Assembly (NCBI RefSeq): GCF_900099805.1
Contig: NZ_FNDR01000004.1
Coordinates: forward strand, 248,001-312,000
From: Variovorax sp. OV700
GTDB lineage: Bacteria > Pseudomonadota > Gammaproteobacteria > Burkholderiales > Burkholderiaceae_C
Length of the DNA: 64,000 nt
Direction of reading: 5' to 3'
Each line of letters starts with the position of its first letter. The stretch's first letter is position 1. The translations under genes were made by a program, and so were the position numbers. Below are positions 48,574-58,651 of this stretch, one piece after another. The notes beneath the pieces were generated by a model. The model was not told the DNA's origin. It saw only the letters and a program-made list of their open reading frames with translations, and made no database searches.

Positions 48574-49356
48574 TCAGCCGAAGCGGTTGCCGAGCCTGCC
48601 GATGCCGCCGATCTCGACTTCGACAAGGCTGCCGGGCTTCATCGAACCGACGCCGATGGAAGTGCCGCACAGGATCACGTCGCCGGGGTTCAGCGTCATG
48701 TCGAGGGAGATCAGGCTCACGAGTTGCTGGACCGAAAAGCGCATGTCGCTGATCGGATAGTTCTGCCGCACCTCGCCGTTGAGCAGCGTGGTCACGGTCA
48801 ATGTTGCGGGGTCGAGGCCGGTGGCCACCACCGGGCCCATGGGGCAGAAGGTGTCGAAGCCCTTGGCCCGCACCCACTGGGTGAACGACGCGTCGCGGTT
48901 CAGTATGTCCGCCACGGTCACGTCGTTGGCGCAGGTGTAGCCGAACACATGGGCCAGAGCATCCACCTCGGGCACGGCGGTGCATGTCTTGCCAATGACG
49001 ATGCCGAGCTCGCCCTCGAACACCACTTTGCCGTCGCACAAGGGCTTGCGAATGTCCGCGCCGGGGGCGAGGTATGAATTGGGCGCCTTCAGCAGGTACA
49101 GCGGCTCCGCGGGCACCGGCAGCTTCAGCTTCTCGCCGAGCGCATGGAAGTTGTTCCACAGCGCAATGACCTTGGTGGGCTCGGTGGGCGTGAGCAGCCG
49201 CACACCGGCCAGTACGAACACGCGGCCGGTCGGCTCGGGGCGCTCGAACATGTTGCCGCGGTGCTCGTGCACGGCATCGCCTACGAGCGTGCCGAATCCG
49301 GTTTCGCCGCCGTGTTCGAAACGGACCCATTGCTGCTGTTGTTGCTGTTGCTGCAT
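48574..49356 (-). CDS. Fumarylacetoacetate hydrolase family protein
   Basis: 260 residues. The N-terminus is MQQQQQQQQW, an eight-Gln run from CAG/CAA codons. The FAH fold motifs are present: LWNNFHALGEKL, KVVFEGELGIVIGK (metal Glu residues), YTCANDVTVADI (metal Asp) and NPGDVILCGT. Family members hydrolyse or decarboxylate C-C bonds of acylpyruvate-like acids or oxaloacetate. The substrate is not known; the cluster suggests a C2-C4 acid. Confidence 0.9.
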   Translation of the reverse strand: MQQQQQQQQWVRFEHGGETGFGTLVGDAVHEHRGNMFERPEPTGRVFVLAGVRLLTPTEPTKVIALWNNFHALGEKLKLPVPAEPLYLLKAPNSYLAPGADIRKPLCDGKVVFEGELGIVIGKTCTAVPEVDALAHVFGYTCANDVTVADILNRDASFTQWVRAKGFDTFCPMGPVVATGLDPATLTVTTLLNGEVRQNYPISDMRFSVQQLVSLISLDMTLNPGDVILCGTSIGVGSMKPGSLVEVEIGGIGRLGNRFG

Positions 49357-49399
49357 GTCGCGCCTTCCTTGGTTCTGTTGGAGTGTGTTTTTTCAGGGC

Positions 49400-50299
49400 T
49401 CAGTCGAAGGGCAGGTAGTCGGGGATGACGAGCGACGCGAGCAGCTTGCCCATCTCGGCCGGGTTGTCGGTCACGTGAATGCCGCACTCCCTCATCACCG
49501 CCAACTTTTCCTTTGCCGTTCCCTTGCCGCCCGAGACGATGGCGCCTGCGTGGCCCATGCGCTTGCCTGGCGGTGCGCTGGCACCGGCAATGAAGCCAAC
49601 GACGGGCTTGTGCATGTGGTCCTTGATCCAGCGTGCGCAGATCTCTTCGTCGTTGCCGCCGATTTCGCCGACCATGATCACGGCGTCGGTGCGCGGGTCG
49701 TCGTTGAACATCTTCAGCACGTCGATGTGCCGCAGCCCGCCGACCGGATCGCCGCCGATGCCGACGACGGTCGATTGCCCGATGCCATAGTTGGCAAGCT
49801 GGCTCGCGGCCTCGTAGGTCAACGTGCCCGAGCGCGACACCACGCCGATGCGGCCCTTCTGGTGGATGTGGCCCGGCATGATCCCGATCTTGATTTCATC
49901 AGGCGTGATGAGGCCGGGGCAATTGGGGCCGAGCAGCAGGGCCTTGCTGCCTTCCAAGCGATGGCGGGTGCGGATCATGTCGCGCACCGGAATGCCTTCG
50001 GTGATGCACACCACCAGGTCGAGCCCCGCATCCACCGCTTCGTCGATGGCTGCGGCAGCGAAAGGGGGCGGCACGTAGATGACCGAGACGGTGGCGCCTG
50101 TTTCAGCCTTGGCTTCCTTGACTGTGCCGAACACTGGAATGCCGTCGAAGGACTTGCCTGCCTTCTTCGGATTCACGCCGGCGACGAAGCACCTCTGGCC
50201 GTTGCCGTAGTCGCGGCACATGGCGGTGTGGAACTGGCCTGTCTTGCCGGTGATGCCCTGGGTGATGACGCGGGTGTGCTTGTTGATGAGGATGGACAT
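49400..50299 (-). CDS. sucD: Succinate-CoA ligase alpha subunit
   Basis: 299 residues with the CoA-binding N-domain ([21 protein letters not shown]), [20 protein letters not shown] and the phosphohistidine loop [16 protein letters not shown]. With SucC it interconverts succinate, CoA, ATP and succinyl-CoA. The gene lies inside the oxalate cluster, not with TCA-cycle genes, so it may be a second, pathway-specific copy. Confidence 0.93.
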   Translation of the reverse strand: MSILINKHTRVITQGITGKTGQFHTAMCRDYGNGQRCFVAGVNPKKAGKSFDGIPVFGTVKEAKAETGATVSVIYVPPPFAAAAIDEAVDAGLDLVVCITEGIPVRDMIRTRHRLEGSKALLLGPNCPGLITPDEIKIGIMPGHIHQKGRIGVVSRSGTLTYEAASQLANYGIGQSTVVGIGGDPVGGLRHIDVLKMFNDDPRTDAVIMVGEIGGNDEEICARWIKDHMHKPVVGFIAGASAPPGKRMGHAGAIVSGGKGTAKEKLAVMRECGIHVTDNPAEMGKLLASLVIPDYLPFD

Positions 50300-50401
50300 G
50301 TCAGCTCTCCATCTTTTGTTCGAGGCACCTTTGTTGAGGGCTCTTGTTCAGGGCGGGAGCGCGCCCTGAATGCGCGACACGACATATCAAAGAGCGAGTT
50401 T

Positions 50402-51574
<1,173 letters not shown>

Positions 51575-51580
51575 GGCAAT

Positions 51581-51910
51581 TCAGGCCCCGAGTTCTGCGC
51601 CGCGGCTTTCGGCCCAGTTGAAATAGCGCTTTTTCATGGCACCCGTATCCAGCTCGCGCTTTTGATGCTCTTCCTTCTTCTGCTCGATCACCTCGGCCAG
51701 GAATTTGGCGTCGTAGGCGCGCAGCAGATGCGGCTGGTGGGTATTCAGGTAATGACAGATCCGCTCGATGCCGTCTTGCGTCTGGCGCAGCAGCTGGCAA
51801 TAGATTTCACGGTCCCAGTGCCAGCGGAAACCCAGTTCGTAGAACGCGGCGTTGTAGGCGTTGCGCTCGGTTTCGCTGCTCCAGTATTGAATTGGCAATT
51901 CATCGATCAT
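51581..51910 (-). CDS. Hypothetical protein ahead of sucCD
   Basis: 109 residues from ATG 51910, with AGGAG 8 bases upstream (TAGGAGAAATTTCATG). Trp-, Tyr- and charge-rich and apparently soluble: WSSETERNAYNAAFYELGF, a Gln/Arg-rich middle and LDTGAMKKRYFNWAESRG near the end. The gene stop is 7 bases before sucC. No family recognised. Confidence 0.7.
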   Translation of the reverse strand: MIDELPIQYWSSETERNAYNAAFYELGFRWHWDREIYCQLLRQTQDGIERICHYLNTHQPHLLRAYDAKFLAEVIEQKKEEHQKRELDTGAMKKRYFNWAESRGAELGA

Positions 51911-52122
51911 GAAATTTCTCCTAGAAATTGAACGCCGGGCGACAAATGATTTGTGGATCGGCATGATCAAAATGTAGATTGGATGATCGATAAATAATAG
52001 TTAAACTATTTTATTGAATGCATTCGCGATAAGTTATACATACGGGGCGACGAATTTCCATCGCCGGCGCATCTGTCGCCCCGCGTCTTAATTGCGCTTT
52101 TTTGAAAAAGCCGCGCCGCGGC
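51911..52122 (-). promoter_or_regulatory. AT-rich control region upstream of the hypothetical-sucCD unit
   Basis: A 212-base gap, the largest within the minus-strand oxalate cluster and clearly AT-rich. It contains an inverted repeat AATAGTT-A-AACTATT (51996-52010). A promoter here for the 51910 gene and sucCD is likely, but I cannot pin down its boxes. Confidence 0.45.
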
Positions 52123-53370
52123 TCAGATCACGCCCTCTGCACGCAGCGCCTGCACATCGCCCGCGGTGTAGCCCAGTTGCATCAACACTTCTTCGGTGTG
52201 CTCGCCAAGCAGCGGCGAGCGCGTGACCTCGGTCGGGCTGTCGGACATCTTGATCGGATTGCCCACCGTCAGGTACTTGCCCCGCGTCGGGTGGTCCACC
52301 TCGACGATCGTGCCGGTCTCGCGCAGCGACGGGTCGGCGGCGATTTCCTTCATCGAAAGAATCGGCCCGCACGGAATGTCGTACTGGTTGAGGATGTCCA
52401 TGGCCTCGAACTTGTCCTTGGTCATGGTCCATTGCTCGATGCGCGCGAAGATCGGCTTCAGGTGCAGCAGGCGCGCCGCCGGCGTGGCGTAGGCCTCGTC
52501 GGTGATCCAGCCTTCTTCGCCGATGACCTTGCACACGGCCGGCCACACCGCCCCTTGCGTGATGAAGTAGATGTAGGCGTTGGGGTCGGTCTCCCAGCCC
52601 TTGCACTTGAGAATCGAGCCCGGCTGGCCACCGCCCGAGGCGTTGCCCGCGCGCGGCACCGCGTCGCCGAACTTGCCGTCCGGGTACTGCGGGTATTCGT
52701 GCATGGTGCCGGTGCGCTCCAGCCGCTGCTGGTCGCGCATCTTCACGCGGCAGAGGTTGAGCACCGCGTCCTGCATGGGCGCGAGCACCTGCTGGCCGCG
52801 GCCCGTGTTGTTGCGCTGGTAGAGCGCGGCCACGATGCCCAGCGCCAGGTGCAGGCCGGTGCCGCTGTCGCCGATCTGCGCGCCCGTGACGACCGGCGGG
52901 CCGTCTTCGAAGCCGGTGGTCGAGGCCGCGCCGCCCGCGCACTGGGCCACGTTCTCGTACACCTTGCAATGCTCGTACTTGCCGGGGCCGAAGCCCTTGA
53001 CCGACGCGACGATCATGCGCGGGTTGAGCTCCTGGATGTGGGCCCAGGTAATGCCCATGCGGTCGAGCGCGCCGGGCGCGAAGTTCTCCACCAGCACGTC
53101 GCAGGTCTTGATCAGCGTGTCGAGCACTTTCTTGCCCTTGGGCTTCTTGGTGTCGAGCGTGATCGAGCGCTTGTTGTGGTTCAGCATCGTGAAGTAGAGG
53201 CTGTCCACACCGGGAATGTCGCGCAGCTGGCCGCGCGTTGCGTCGCCTTCGCCGGCGCGCTCCACCTTGATCACGTCCGCGCCGAACCACGCCAGCAATT
53301 GCGTGCACGTGGGACCGGACTGGACATGGGTGAAGTCGAGAATGCGAACGCCCTCAAGTGCCTTGCTCAT
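52123..53370 (-). CDS. frc: Formyl-CoA:oxalate CoA-transferase paralogue 1 (CaiB/BaiF family)
   Basis: 415 residues, class III CoA-transferase. The catalytic Asp lies in [16 protein letters not shown]. The glycine loop reads ASGGGQPG, with one Ser where the Oxalobacter enzyme type has Gly. [18 protein letters not shown] is the typical start. Its ATG overlaps the stop of the PAS gene (TGATG), so they are translationally coupled. Its acceptor or donor may differ from paralogue 2. Confidence 0.88.
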   Translation of the reverse strand: MSKALEGVRILDFTHVQSGPTCTQLLAWFGADVIKVERAGEGDATRGQLRDIPGVDSLYFTMLNHNKRSITLDTKKPKGKKVLDTLIKTCDVLVENFAPGALDRMGITWAHIQELNPRMIVASVKGFGPGKYEHCKVYENVAQCAGGAASTTGFEDGPPVVTGAQIGDSGTGLHLALGIVAALYQRNNTGRGQQVLAPMQDAVLNLCRVKMRDQQRLERTGTMHEYPQYPDGKFGDAVPRAGNASGGGQPGSILKCKGWETDPNAYIYFITQGAVWPAVCKVIGEEGWITDEAYATPAARLLHLKPIFARIEQWTMTKDKFEAMDILNQYDIPCGPILSMKEIAADPSLRETGTIVEVDHPTRGKYLTVGNPIKMSDSPTEVTRSPLLGEHTEEVLMQLGYTAGDVQALRAEGVI

Positions 53371-53807
53371 CAGCTGTCTCCTTTGATCGTGGTCTCTGCT
53401 TCTTGCAGACGAGCGCGCAATTTACGCTCCTCCGCAAAGCGGGCTGTTTCGTCTCGCACGAAGGCAACGATGCCCGTGACTTCACGATTTTCCGAGAACA
53501 GCATCGACACCGTGAAGGCGATCGACAGCGTGTGCCCGTCCTTGTGCAGCGCCGGCACGCGCAGCAGATCGGCACCGTACTTGGTGATGCCGGTGTCCAT
53601 GGTCTTGTTGTAACCGTCCCAGTGCCGCTGGCGCTGCCGCTGGGGAATGATCATGTCGAGCGACTGGCCCAGGGCCTCCGCTTCGGTAAAACCGAAGATG
53701 CGCTCGGCCGCGCGGTTCCAGAGCGTGATTGCTCCTTCCGCATTGCACACCATGATCGCGTCGCCGGCGCCTTCGACGATCTGCTTGAAATCAACGTTCG
53801 CTTGCAT
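53370..53807 (-). CDS. Stand-alone PAS-domain protein
   Basis: 145 residues: one PAS domain ([39 protein letters not shown], then [16 protein letters not shown] beta strands) and a short charged coil at the C-terminus. It has no kinase, GGDEF or DNA-binding domain. The gene sits between two CoA-transferase genes and overlaps the next. It may sense a ligand or redox state and act on a partner encoded elsewhere; the role is unknown. Confidence 0.85.
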   Translation of the reverse strand: MQANVDFKQIVEGAGDAIMVCNAEGAITLWNRAAERIFGFTEAEALGQSLDMIIPQRQRQRHWDGYNKTMDTGITKYGADLLRVPALHKDGHTLSIAFTVSMLFSENREVTGIVAFVRDETARFAEERKLRARLQEAETTIKGDS

Positions 53808-53834
53808 GTTTACCTCTGGCGCTTCATGTCATTT

Positions 53835-53872
53835 CCCAGCTCGTCCGCCTGTCGTCAAGCGGACGAGCTGGG
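53835..53872 (-). terminator. Perfect 14-bp hairpin between frc paralogue 2 and the PAS gene
   Basis: CCCAGCTCGTCCGC and GCGGACGAGCTGGG form a perfect stem with a 10-base loop. No T-run follows on the minus strand. It may stop or slow transcription, or protect mRNA ends, between the oxc-frc and PAS-frc parts of the cluster. Confidence 0.6.
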
Positions 53873-53881
53873 GTGAGTCCG

Positions 53882-55153
53882 CTAGACGGCCTTCGATTCT
53901 TTCAGGTTGTCGATCTGTGCCTGGGTGTAGCCCAGTTCGGCCAGCACCTGTTCAGTGTGCTCGCCCAGCAGCGGCGAGGCGGTGACCTCGGGCTTGAGGT
54001 CCGAGAACTTGATCGGGCTGCCGATGGTCCAGTAGCTGCCGCGCTCCTTGTGCGGCACTTCGACGATGGAGCCGCTCTTGCGCAGCGACTCGTCGTGCAG
54101 CAGCTCTTTCATCGACAGCACCGGGGCGCAAGGAATGTCGTGCTTGCGGAAGATGTCCACCGCCTCGAACTTGGTCTTGTCCTTGATGAAGTCTTCGATG
54201 GTGGCGAAGATCTGGTCGATGTGCGGCTGGCGGGCCTTGGGGGTCATGTAGTCCGGATCGGTCTTCCACTCGGGCTTGCCGAGCGCATCGCAGATCGGGT
54301 CCCAGGCGTGGCCCTGCACCGTGAAGTAGATGTAGGCGTTGGGGTCGGTCTGCCAGCCCTTGCACTTCAGGATCCAGCCCGGCTGGCCGCCGCCGCCGGC
54401 ATTGCCGCCGCGCGGCACCACCTTGTCCTTGAATGCGTCCATCTCGTGCGGGTATTGCGGGTATTCCTCCAGGTAGCCCACGCTGTCCAGGCGCTGCTGG
54501 TCGCGCATCTTCACGCGGCACAGGTTGAGCACGGCATCCTGCATCGAGCAGGCCACCTTCTGGCCCTTGCCCGTTTGCTGGCGGCCGATGATGGCCGTCA
54601 GGATGCCGATGGCCAGGTGCATGCCTGTGTTCGAGTCGCCCAGCGCCGCGGCCGAGATCGTCGGGGCCGAGTTTTCGCCCTTCCACCAGCCGGTGGTGGA
54701 GGCGGCGCCGCCGGCGCACTGCGCCACGTTCTCGTACACCTTCAGGTCTTCATAGTGGTGGCCGTCGCTGAAGCCCTTGACCGAGGCGACGATCATCTTC
54801 GGGTTCAGCTCCTGGATGCGTTCCCAGGTAAAGCCCATGCGGTCCAGCGCGCCGGGGCCGAAGTTCTCGACCAGCACATCCGATTCCTTGATCATCTTCT
54901 CCAGCACGGCCTTGCCTTCGGGCTTCTTCGTGTCCAGCGTGATCGAGCGCTTGTTGCTGTTCAGCATGGTGAAGTACAGCGCGTCGACGTTGGGGATGTC
55001 GCGCAGCTGGCTGCGGGTGACGTCGCCGGCGCCCGGGCGCTCGACCTTGATCACGTCGGCGCCGAACCAGGCCAGCATCTGGGTACAGGCCGGACCGGCT
55101 TGCACGTGCGTGAAGTCGATGATCTTGATGCCGTTGAGGGGTTTGTTGCTCAT
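53882..55153 (-). CDS. frc: Formyl-CoA:oxalate CoA-transferase paralogue 2
   Basis: 423 residues, class III CoA-transferase. Catalytic Asp in [16 protein letters not shown] and an intact glycine loop AGGGGQPG, both close to the Oxalobacter formigenes enzyme as I recall it. It moves CoA from formyl-CoA to oxalate, giving oxalyl-CoA for the decarboxylase encoded 27 bases upstream. This is the better candidate for the classical Frc. Confidence 0.93.
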   Translation of the reverse strand: MSNKPLNGIKIIDFTHVQAGPACTQMLAWFGADVIKVERPGAGDVTRSQLRDIPNVDALYFTMLNSNKRSITLDTKKPEGKAVLEKMIKESDVLVENFGPGALDRMGFTWERIQELNPKMIVASVKGFSDGHHYEDLKVYENVAQCAGGAASTTGWWKGENSAPTISAAALGDSNTGMHLAIGILTAIIGRQQTGKGQKVACSMQDAVLNLCRVKMRDQQRLDSVGYLEEYPQYPHEMDAFKDKVVPRGGNAGGGGQPGWILKCKGWQTDPNAYIYFTVQGHAWDPICDALGKPEWKTDPDYMTPKARQPHIDQIFATIEDFIKDKTKFEAVDIFRKHDIPCAPVLSMKELLHDESLRKSGSIVEVPHKERGSYWTIGSPIKFSDLKPEVTASPLLGEHTEQVLAELGYTQAQIDNLKESKAV

Positions 55154-55180
55154 GGAAATTAACTCCTGGGTTGCCTTGGA

Positions 55181-57019
55181 TTACTGCTGCTGCTTTTTCT
55201 TTGCCGTGCTCGGATTGAGGCTGGTGATCCGGCCGCTTTCCGTTCCGGCCGTCTCGTCGATGACGGCATTGATCAGGGTCGGACGGCGCGAGGCGACGGC
55301 TTCGGCCAGCGCCTTCTGCAATTCATCCGCGGTGGTGGCGTTGACGCCCACGCCACCGAACGCTTCCATCAGCTTGTCGTAGCGCGCGTTCTTCACGAAC
55401 ACGGTGGGCGCCACGTCGGGCGTGCCGCTCGGGTTGACGTCGGTGCCGCGGTAGACGCCGTTGTTGTTGAACACGACGATGCAGATCGGCAGGTTGTAGC
55501 GGCAGATGGTTTCCACCTCCATGCCGCTGAAGCCGAAGGCGCTGTCGCCCTCGATGGCGATCACCGGCTTGTCGGTGACCACCGCGGCCGCCACGGCAAA
55601 GCCCATGCCGATGCCCATGATTCCCCAGGTGCCCACGTCGAGGCGCTTGCGCGGCTCGTACATGTCGACGATGCTGCGCGCGAAGTCGAGCGTGTTGGCG
55701 CCTTCGTTCACCACGATGGCGTCGGGCCGGGCCTTCACCTGGTCGCGGATCACGCTCAGCGCGCTGTGGAAGTTCATTGGCGAGGGCCGCGCGGCCAGCG
55801 TCACGGCCATCTTCGACAGGTTCTTGTCCTTGCGCTCGGCAATGGCACCGGTCCATTCGGCCGGCGGCTTGGCCCACTTGGCGTCGACGCCAGCGAGCAG
55901 TGCCGCCACGCAGGAGCCGATGTCGCCGATCACCGGCGCCGCAATGGCCACGTTGCTGTCGATCTCGGTTGGTGCAATGTCGATCTGGATGAACTGCTTG
56001 GCGCCCTTCTCCTGGCCCCAGGTCTTGCCCTTGCCGTGCGACAGCAGCCAGTTGAGGCGCGCGCCGACCAGCATGACCACGTCGGCTTCCTGCAGCACGT
56101 AGGAGCGCGCGGCCGCGGCCGATTGCACATGCGTGTCGGGCAAGAGGCCCTTGGCCATCGACATCGGCAGGTAGGGAATGCCGGTCTTCTCAATGAATGC
56201 GCGGATGTCGGCGTCGGCCTGCGCGTAGGCGGCGCCTTTGCCCAGCAGGATGAGCGGCTTCTTCGCACCCTTGAGGAGGTCGAGTGCGCGATTCACGGCA
56301 TCGGGCGCCGGAATCTGGCGCGGTGCCGGGTCGATCACCTTGATGAGCGAGCGGCGGCCGGCTTCGGCGTTCATGGTCTGGGCGAACAGCTTGGCCGGCA
56401 GGTCGAGGTACACGCCGCCCGGGCGGCCCGACAGCGCCGAACGGATGGCGCGTGCAATGCCCACGCCAATGTCTTCGGCATGCAGCACGCGGAAGGCGGC
56501 CTTGCACAGCGGCTTGGCAATGGCGAGCTGGTCCATTTCTTCGTAGTCGCCCTGCTGCAGGTCGACGATTTCGCGCTCGCTCGATCCGCTGATGAGAATC
56601 ATCGGGAAGCAGTTGGTGGTGGCGTTGGCCAGCGCGGTGAGGCCGTTCAGGAAGCCGGGCGCCGACACGGTCAGGCAGATGCCGGGCTTCTGCGTCAGGA
56701 AGCCGGCGGCCGCAGCCGCGTTGCCCGCATGCTGCTCGTGGCGGAACGAGATGACCCGCAGGCCTTCGGCCTGTGCCATGCGCGTGAGGTCGGTGATCGG
56801 GATCCCCGGCAGGCCGAAGATGGTGTCGATGTCGTTCAGCTTCAGCGCATCGATGACCAGGTGAAAGCCGTCGATCGTCGCGTCGTGCGCCGCCGTTGCT
56901 TCCTCCGTGGGGTGTTTGAGGGCGACCACGACTGCGTCGCCGTCTGCTGCCCGGTTCTTGGGCTTGAGGGCGTCGTCCAGGGTCGTGGATGCCTCTTTGT
57001 CCGTTCTTACTGAAGACAT
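55181..57019 (-). CDS. oxc: Oxalyl-CoA decarboxylase
   Basis: Thiamine-diphosphate enzyme that turns oxalyl-CoA into formyl-CoA and CO2. 612 residues: about 45 extra N-terminal residues, then [21 protein letters not shown], the catalytic Glu in [12 protein letters not shown], and the ThDP/Mg motif [11 protein letters not shown] ... NNNGVYRG. It is the first gene of the minus-strand cluster and faces the FNR-like regulator across a palindromic site. Confidence 0.96.
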   Translation of the reverse strand: MSSVRTDKEASTTLDDALKPKNRAADGDAVVVALKHPTEEATAAHDATIDGFHLVIDALKLNDIDTIFGLPGIPITDLTRMAQAEGLRVISFRHEQHAGNAAAAAGFLTQKPGICLTVSAPGFLNGLTALANATTNCFPMILISGSSEREIVDLQQGDYEEMDQLAIAKPLCKAAFRVLHAEDIGVGIARAIRSALSGRPGGVYLDLPAKLFAQTMNAEAGRRSLIKVIDPAPRQIPAPDAVNRALDLLKGAKKPLILLGKGAAYAQADADIRAFIEKTGIPYLPMSMAKGLLPDTHVQSAAAARSYVLQEADVVMLVGARLNWLLSHGKGKTWGQEKGAKQFIQIDIAPTEIDSNVAIAAPVIGDIGSCVAALLAGVDAKWAKPPAEWTGAIAERKDKNLSKMAVTLAARPSPMNFHSALSVIRDQVKARPDAIVVNEGANTLDFARSIVDMYEPRKRLDVGTWGIMGIGMGFAVAAAVVTDKPVIAIEGDSAFGFSGMEVETICRYNLPICIVVFNNNGVYRGTDVNPSGTPDVAPTVFVKNARYDKLMEAFGGVGVNATTADELQKALAEAVASRRPTLINAVIDETAGTESGRITSLNPSTAKKKQQQ

Positions 57020-57091
57020 GTCTCTCCTTCTTGCTTGGGTGAATGGCCGAGGCCCGAGCCGGGACTATGATTCGGGGGCATGCTTTCGGGC

Positions 57092-57107
57092 GTTGACCTC
57101 GGTCAAC
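57092..57107. promoter_or_regulatory. FNR-like operator between oxc and its likely regulator
   Basis: GTTGACCTCGGTCAAC; the core TTGAC-CTCG-GTCAA is 57093-57106. It is centred about 80 bases from the oxc start and 76 from the regulator start, so it could serve both. Same form as the sites ahead of oxlT and tctC. Confidence 0.8.
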
Positions 57108-57175
57108 TTTCCGGAAAACGGCACCGGCCAGATGAACCAGATGTTGTTGTTGCGAATTCGAGCAAGACGGGACCC

Positions 57176-57784
57176 ATGACGTTGTTGGAAAACCACCCGG
57201 AGAAAAACATCATTCGCGCGCAGCTCCGGCAGAACATCCTTCTCAAGGACCTGAACGAGAGTGAGCGCGCCGAGCTGGAAACCCATCTCGTCATCGTGGA
57301 CGGCAACAAGGGCGACTTTCTGCTGCACCAGGGCGTGCGCGAGATGGAGCAGTACTTCATCCTCGACGGCATCCTCAAGCGGGTGGTGAGCAACCCCGAG
57401 GGCAAGGAAATGATCCTGCGCTTTGCCGACGCGCACGACATGGAAACCAGCTACGCGGCGCTGCGGCTGGGCACGCCCACGCCCTACGGCATCGTTTGCG
57501 TCACCAAGGCGCGCGTGGCCAGCCTGCCGCTGAAGGAGTGGATCGCGTTCCTGGACCGGCACCCCGAGACCAAGGAGCTGTTCGAATACTGCGTGATGCG
57601 CGGCATGAGCGAAATCATGGCGCACACCATCACGCTTCATTTGCTCGACGCGCCCGGCCGCGTGCACCGGTTCATGCGCAAGCACCCGGAGCTCGAAGAC
57701 CGCATTCCGAGCAAGGAATTGGCCTCGTACCTCAATCTCTCCGCGGAAACCCTGAGCCGCCTGCGCAAACGCGGAAAGATCTAG
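57176..57784 (+). CDS. CRP/FNR-family transcriptional regulator
   Basis: 202 residues from ATG 57176. A cNMP-type sensor domain spans about residues 20-130 without the Cys cluster of FNR. The helix-turn-helix at about 168-200 includes IPSKELASYLNLSAETLSRL; Glu191, Ser194 and Arg195 form the ExxSR pattern that in FNR reads TTGA half-sites. That fits the TTGAC palindromes found at three promoters in this window. The ligand is unknown; an oxalate-pathway CoA or acid is a guess. Confidence 0.9.
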   Translation: MTLLENHPEKNIIRAQLRQNILLKDLNESERAELETHLVIVDGNKGDFLLHQGVREMEQYFILDGILKRVVSNPEGKEMILRFADAHDMETSYAALRLGTPTPYGIVCVTKARVASLPLKEWIAFLDRHPETKELFEYCVMRGMSEIMAHTITLHLLDAPGRVHRFMRKHPELEDRIPSKELASYLNLSAETLSRLRKRGKI

Positions 57785-57797
57785 GCGGGCGCGGTAC

Positions 57798-58634
57798 TCA
57801 GGTCTGCTTCGCTGAAGCGAAGCGGCGCGGAACGGTCATCAGGCGCAGCGCGTTGTCAACGCCGCTTACGCCGCCGACCTTGGAAGCTACATCCTCCGTG
57901 AGCGCACGCTCCTGTGCATTGAGCACGATGCCGCTCAGCTTTACCTTGCCCTGATCGGCCTCCACGGTCACGCGGATGTCGCCGGTCTGCTCGTTGTCCT
58001 TCAGTGCCGACTTCACCCGCGCAGCGAGTGCCATGTTGGCCAAGAGCGCGCGCGAGGCCGGTGTCTCGGCAAACTCCGGGCGCTCGACCAGCGCGCGGAT
58101 CTGCGCCACGCAACTGTCCACCGAGAGGCGGTCCGTGTTGAGCACCAGGTCGTAGAGCACCGGGTCGCCCCATGTCACGCCGAACTGCGCATGCATGCGC
58201 GCCGCATGCGCGTCGTCGCTGCGCCGGATCTCGGCTTCGGCAAACTCGGCGTCGTCGGTCTCCAGGTGCGCCATCAGCCATTCGACTCGCTTTTTCATCG
58301 AGCGCGTGATGCGCACGCACACCACGTGCGGCACCGGGCGCAACAGGCAGGTTGCGCCCCAGCCGCGAAGCACCACGTTGCCGCGGTCCGCCAGTGCGAA
58401 GAGTTCCTCTGCCGTGTAGAGCGCAAGGCTGCGCTTGTCGGCGGTAAGCCGCTCGACGAAGCCGGCCTTGCCGTCGCGCAGGCGACCGATGAAGCTGGTC
58501 GGCACCTGCATGCGGTCGGCCACGCGCTCGATCGTCTCGTGGCGCATGATCTCGAGGCCGAGCTGCTCGGCGAGGCGCTGCGACACGTCCTTGGCAAGGG
58601 AACCCATCTCCTGGGTGAGTGCAATCACTGGCAT
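57798..58634 (-). CDS. Cytidylate-kinase-like protein fused to a BON domain
   Basis: 278 residues. The first ~195 resemble the cytidylate-kinase-like family (MPVIALTQEMGSLAKDVSQRLAEQL, GWGATCLLRPVPHVVCVRI, WGDPVLYDLVLNTDRL); the N-terminal loop EMGSLAKD is a weak P-loop. From about 205 a BON domain follows (ALAARVKSALKDN, VKLSGIVLNAQERALTEDV). BON domains usually bind membranes or partners. The gene follows tctA by 17 bases, so it is probably in the transporter operon. Function unknown. Confidence 0.82.
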   Translation of the reverse strand: MPVIALTQEMGSLAKDVSQRLAEQLGLEIMRHETIERVADRMQVPTSFIGRLRDGKAGFVERLTADKRSLALYTAEELFALADRGNVVLRGWGATCLLRPVPHVVCVRITRSMKKRVEWLMAHLETDDAEFAEAEIRRSDDAHAARMHAQFGVTWGDPVLYDLVLNTDRLSVDSCVAQIRALVERPEFAETPASRALLANMALAARVKSALKDNEQTGDIRVTVEADQGKVKLSGIVLNAQERALTEDVASKVGGVSGVDNALRLMTVPRRFASAKQT

Positions 58635-58651
58635 GGTGTGTTCCGTTCCGT

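Noticed and set aside
49326-49356. Frame error suggested by eight Gln codons at the start of the fumarylacetoacetase-family gene
   Set aside because: The run is in frame and the FAH fold follows normally; probably a harmless CAG/CAA expansion.
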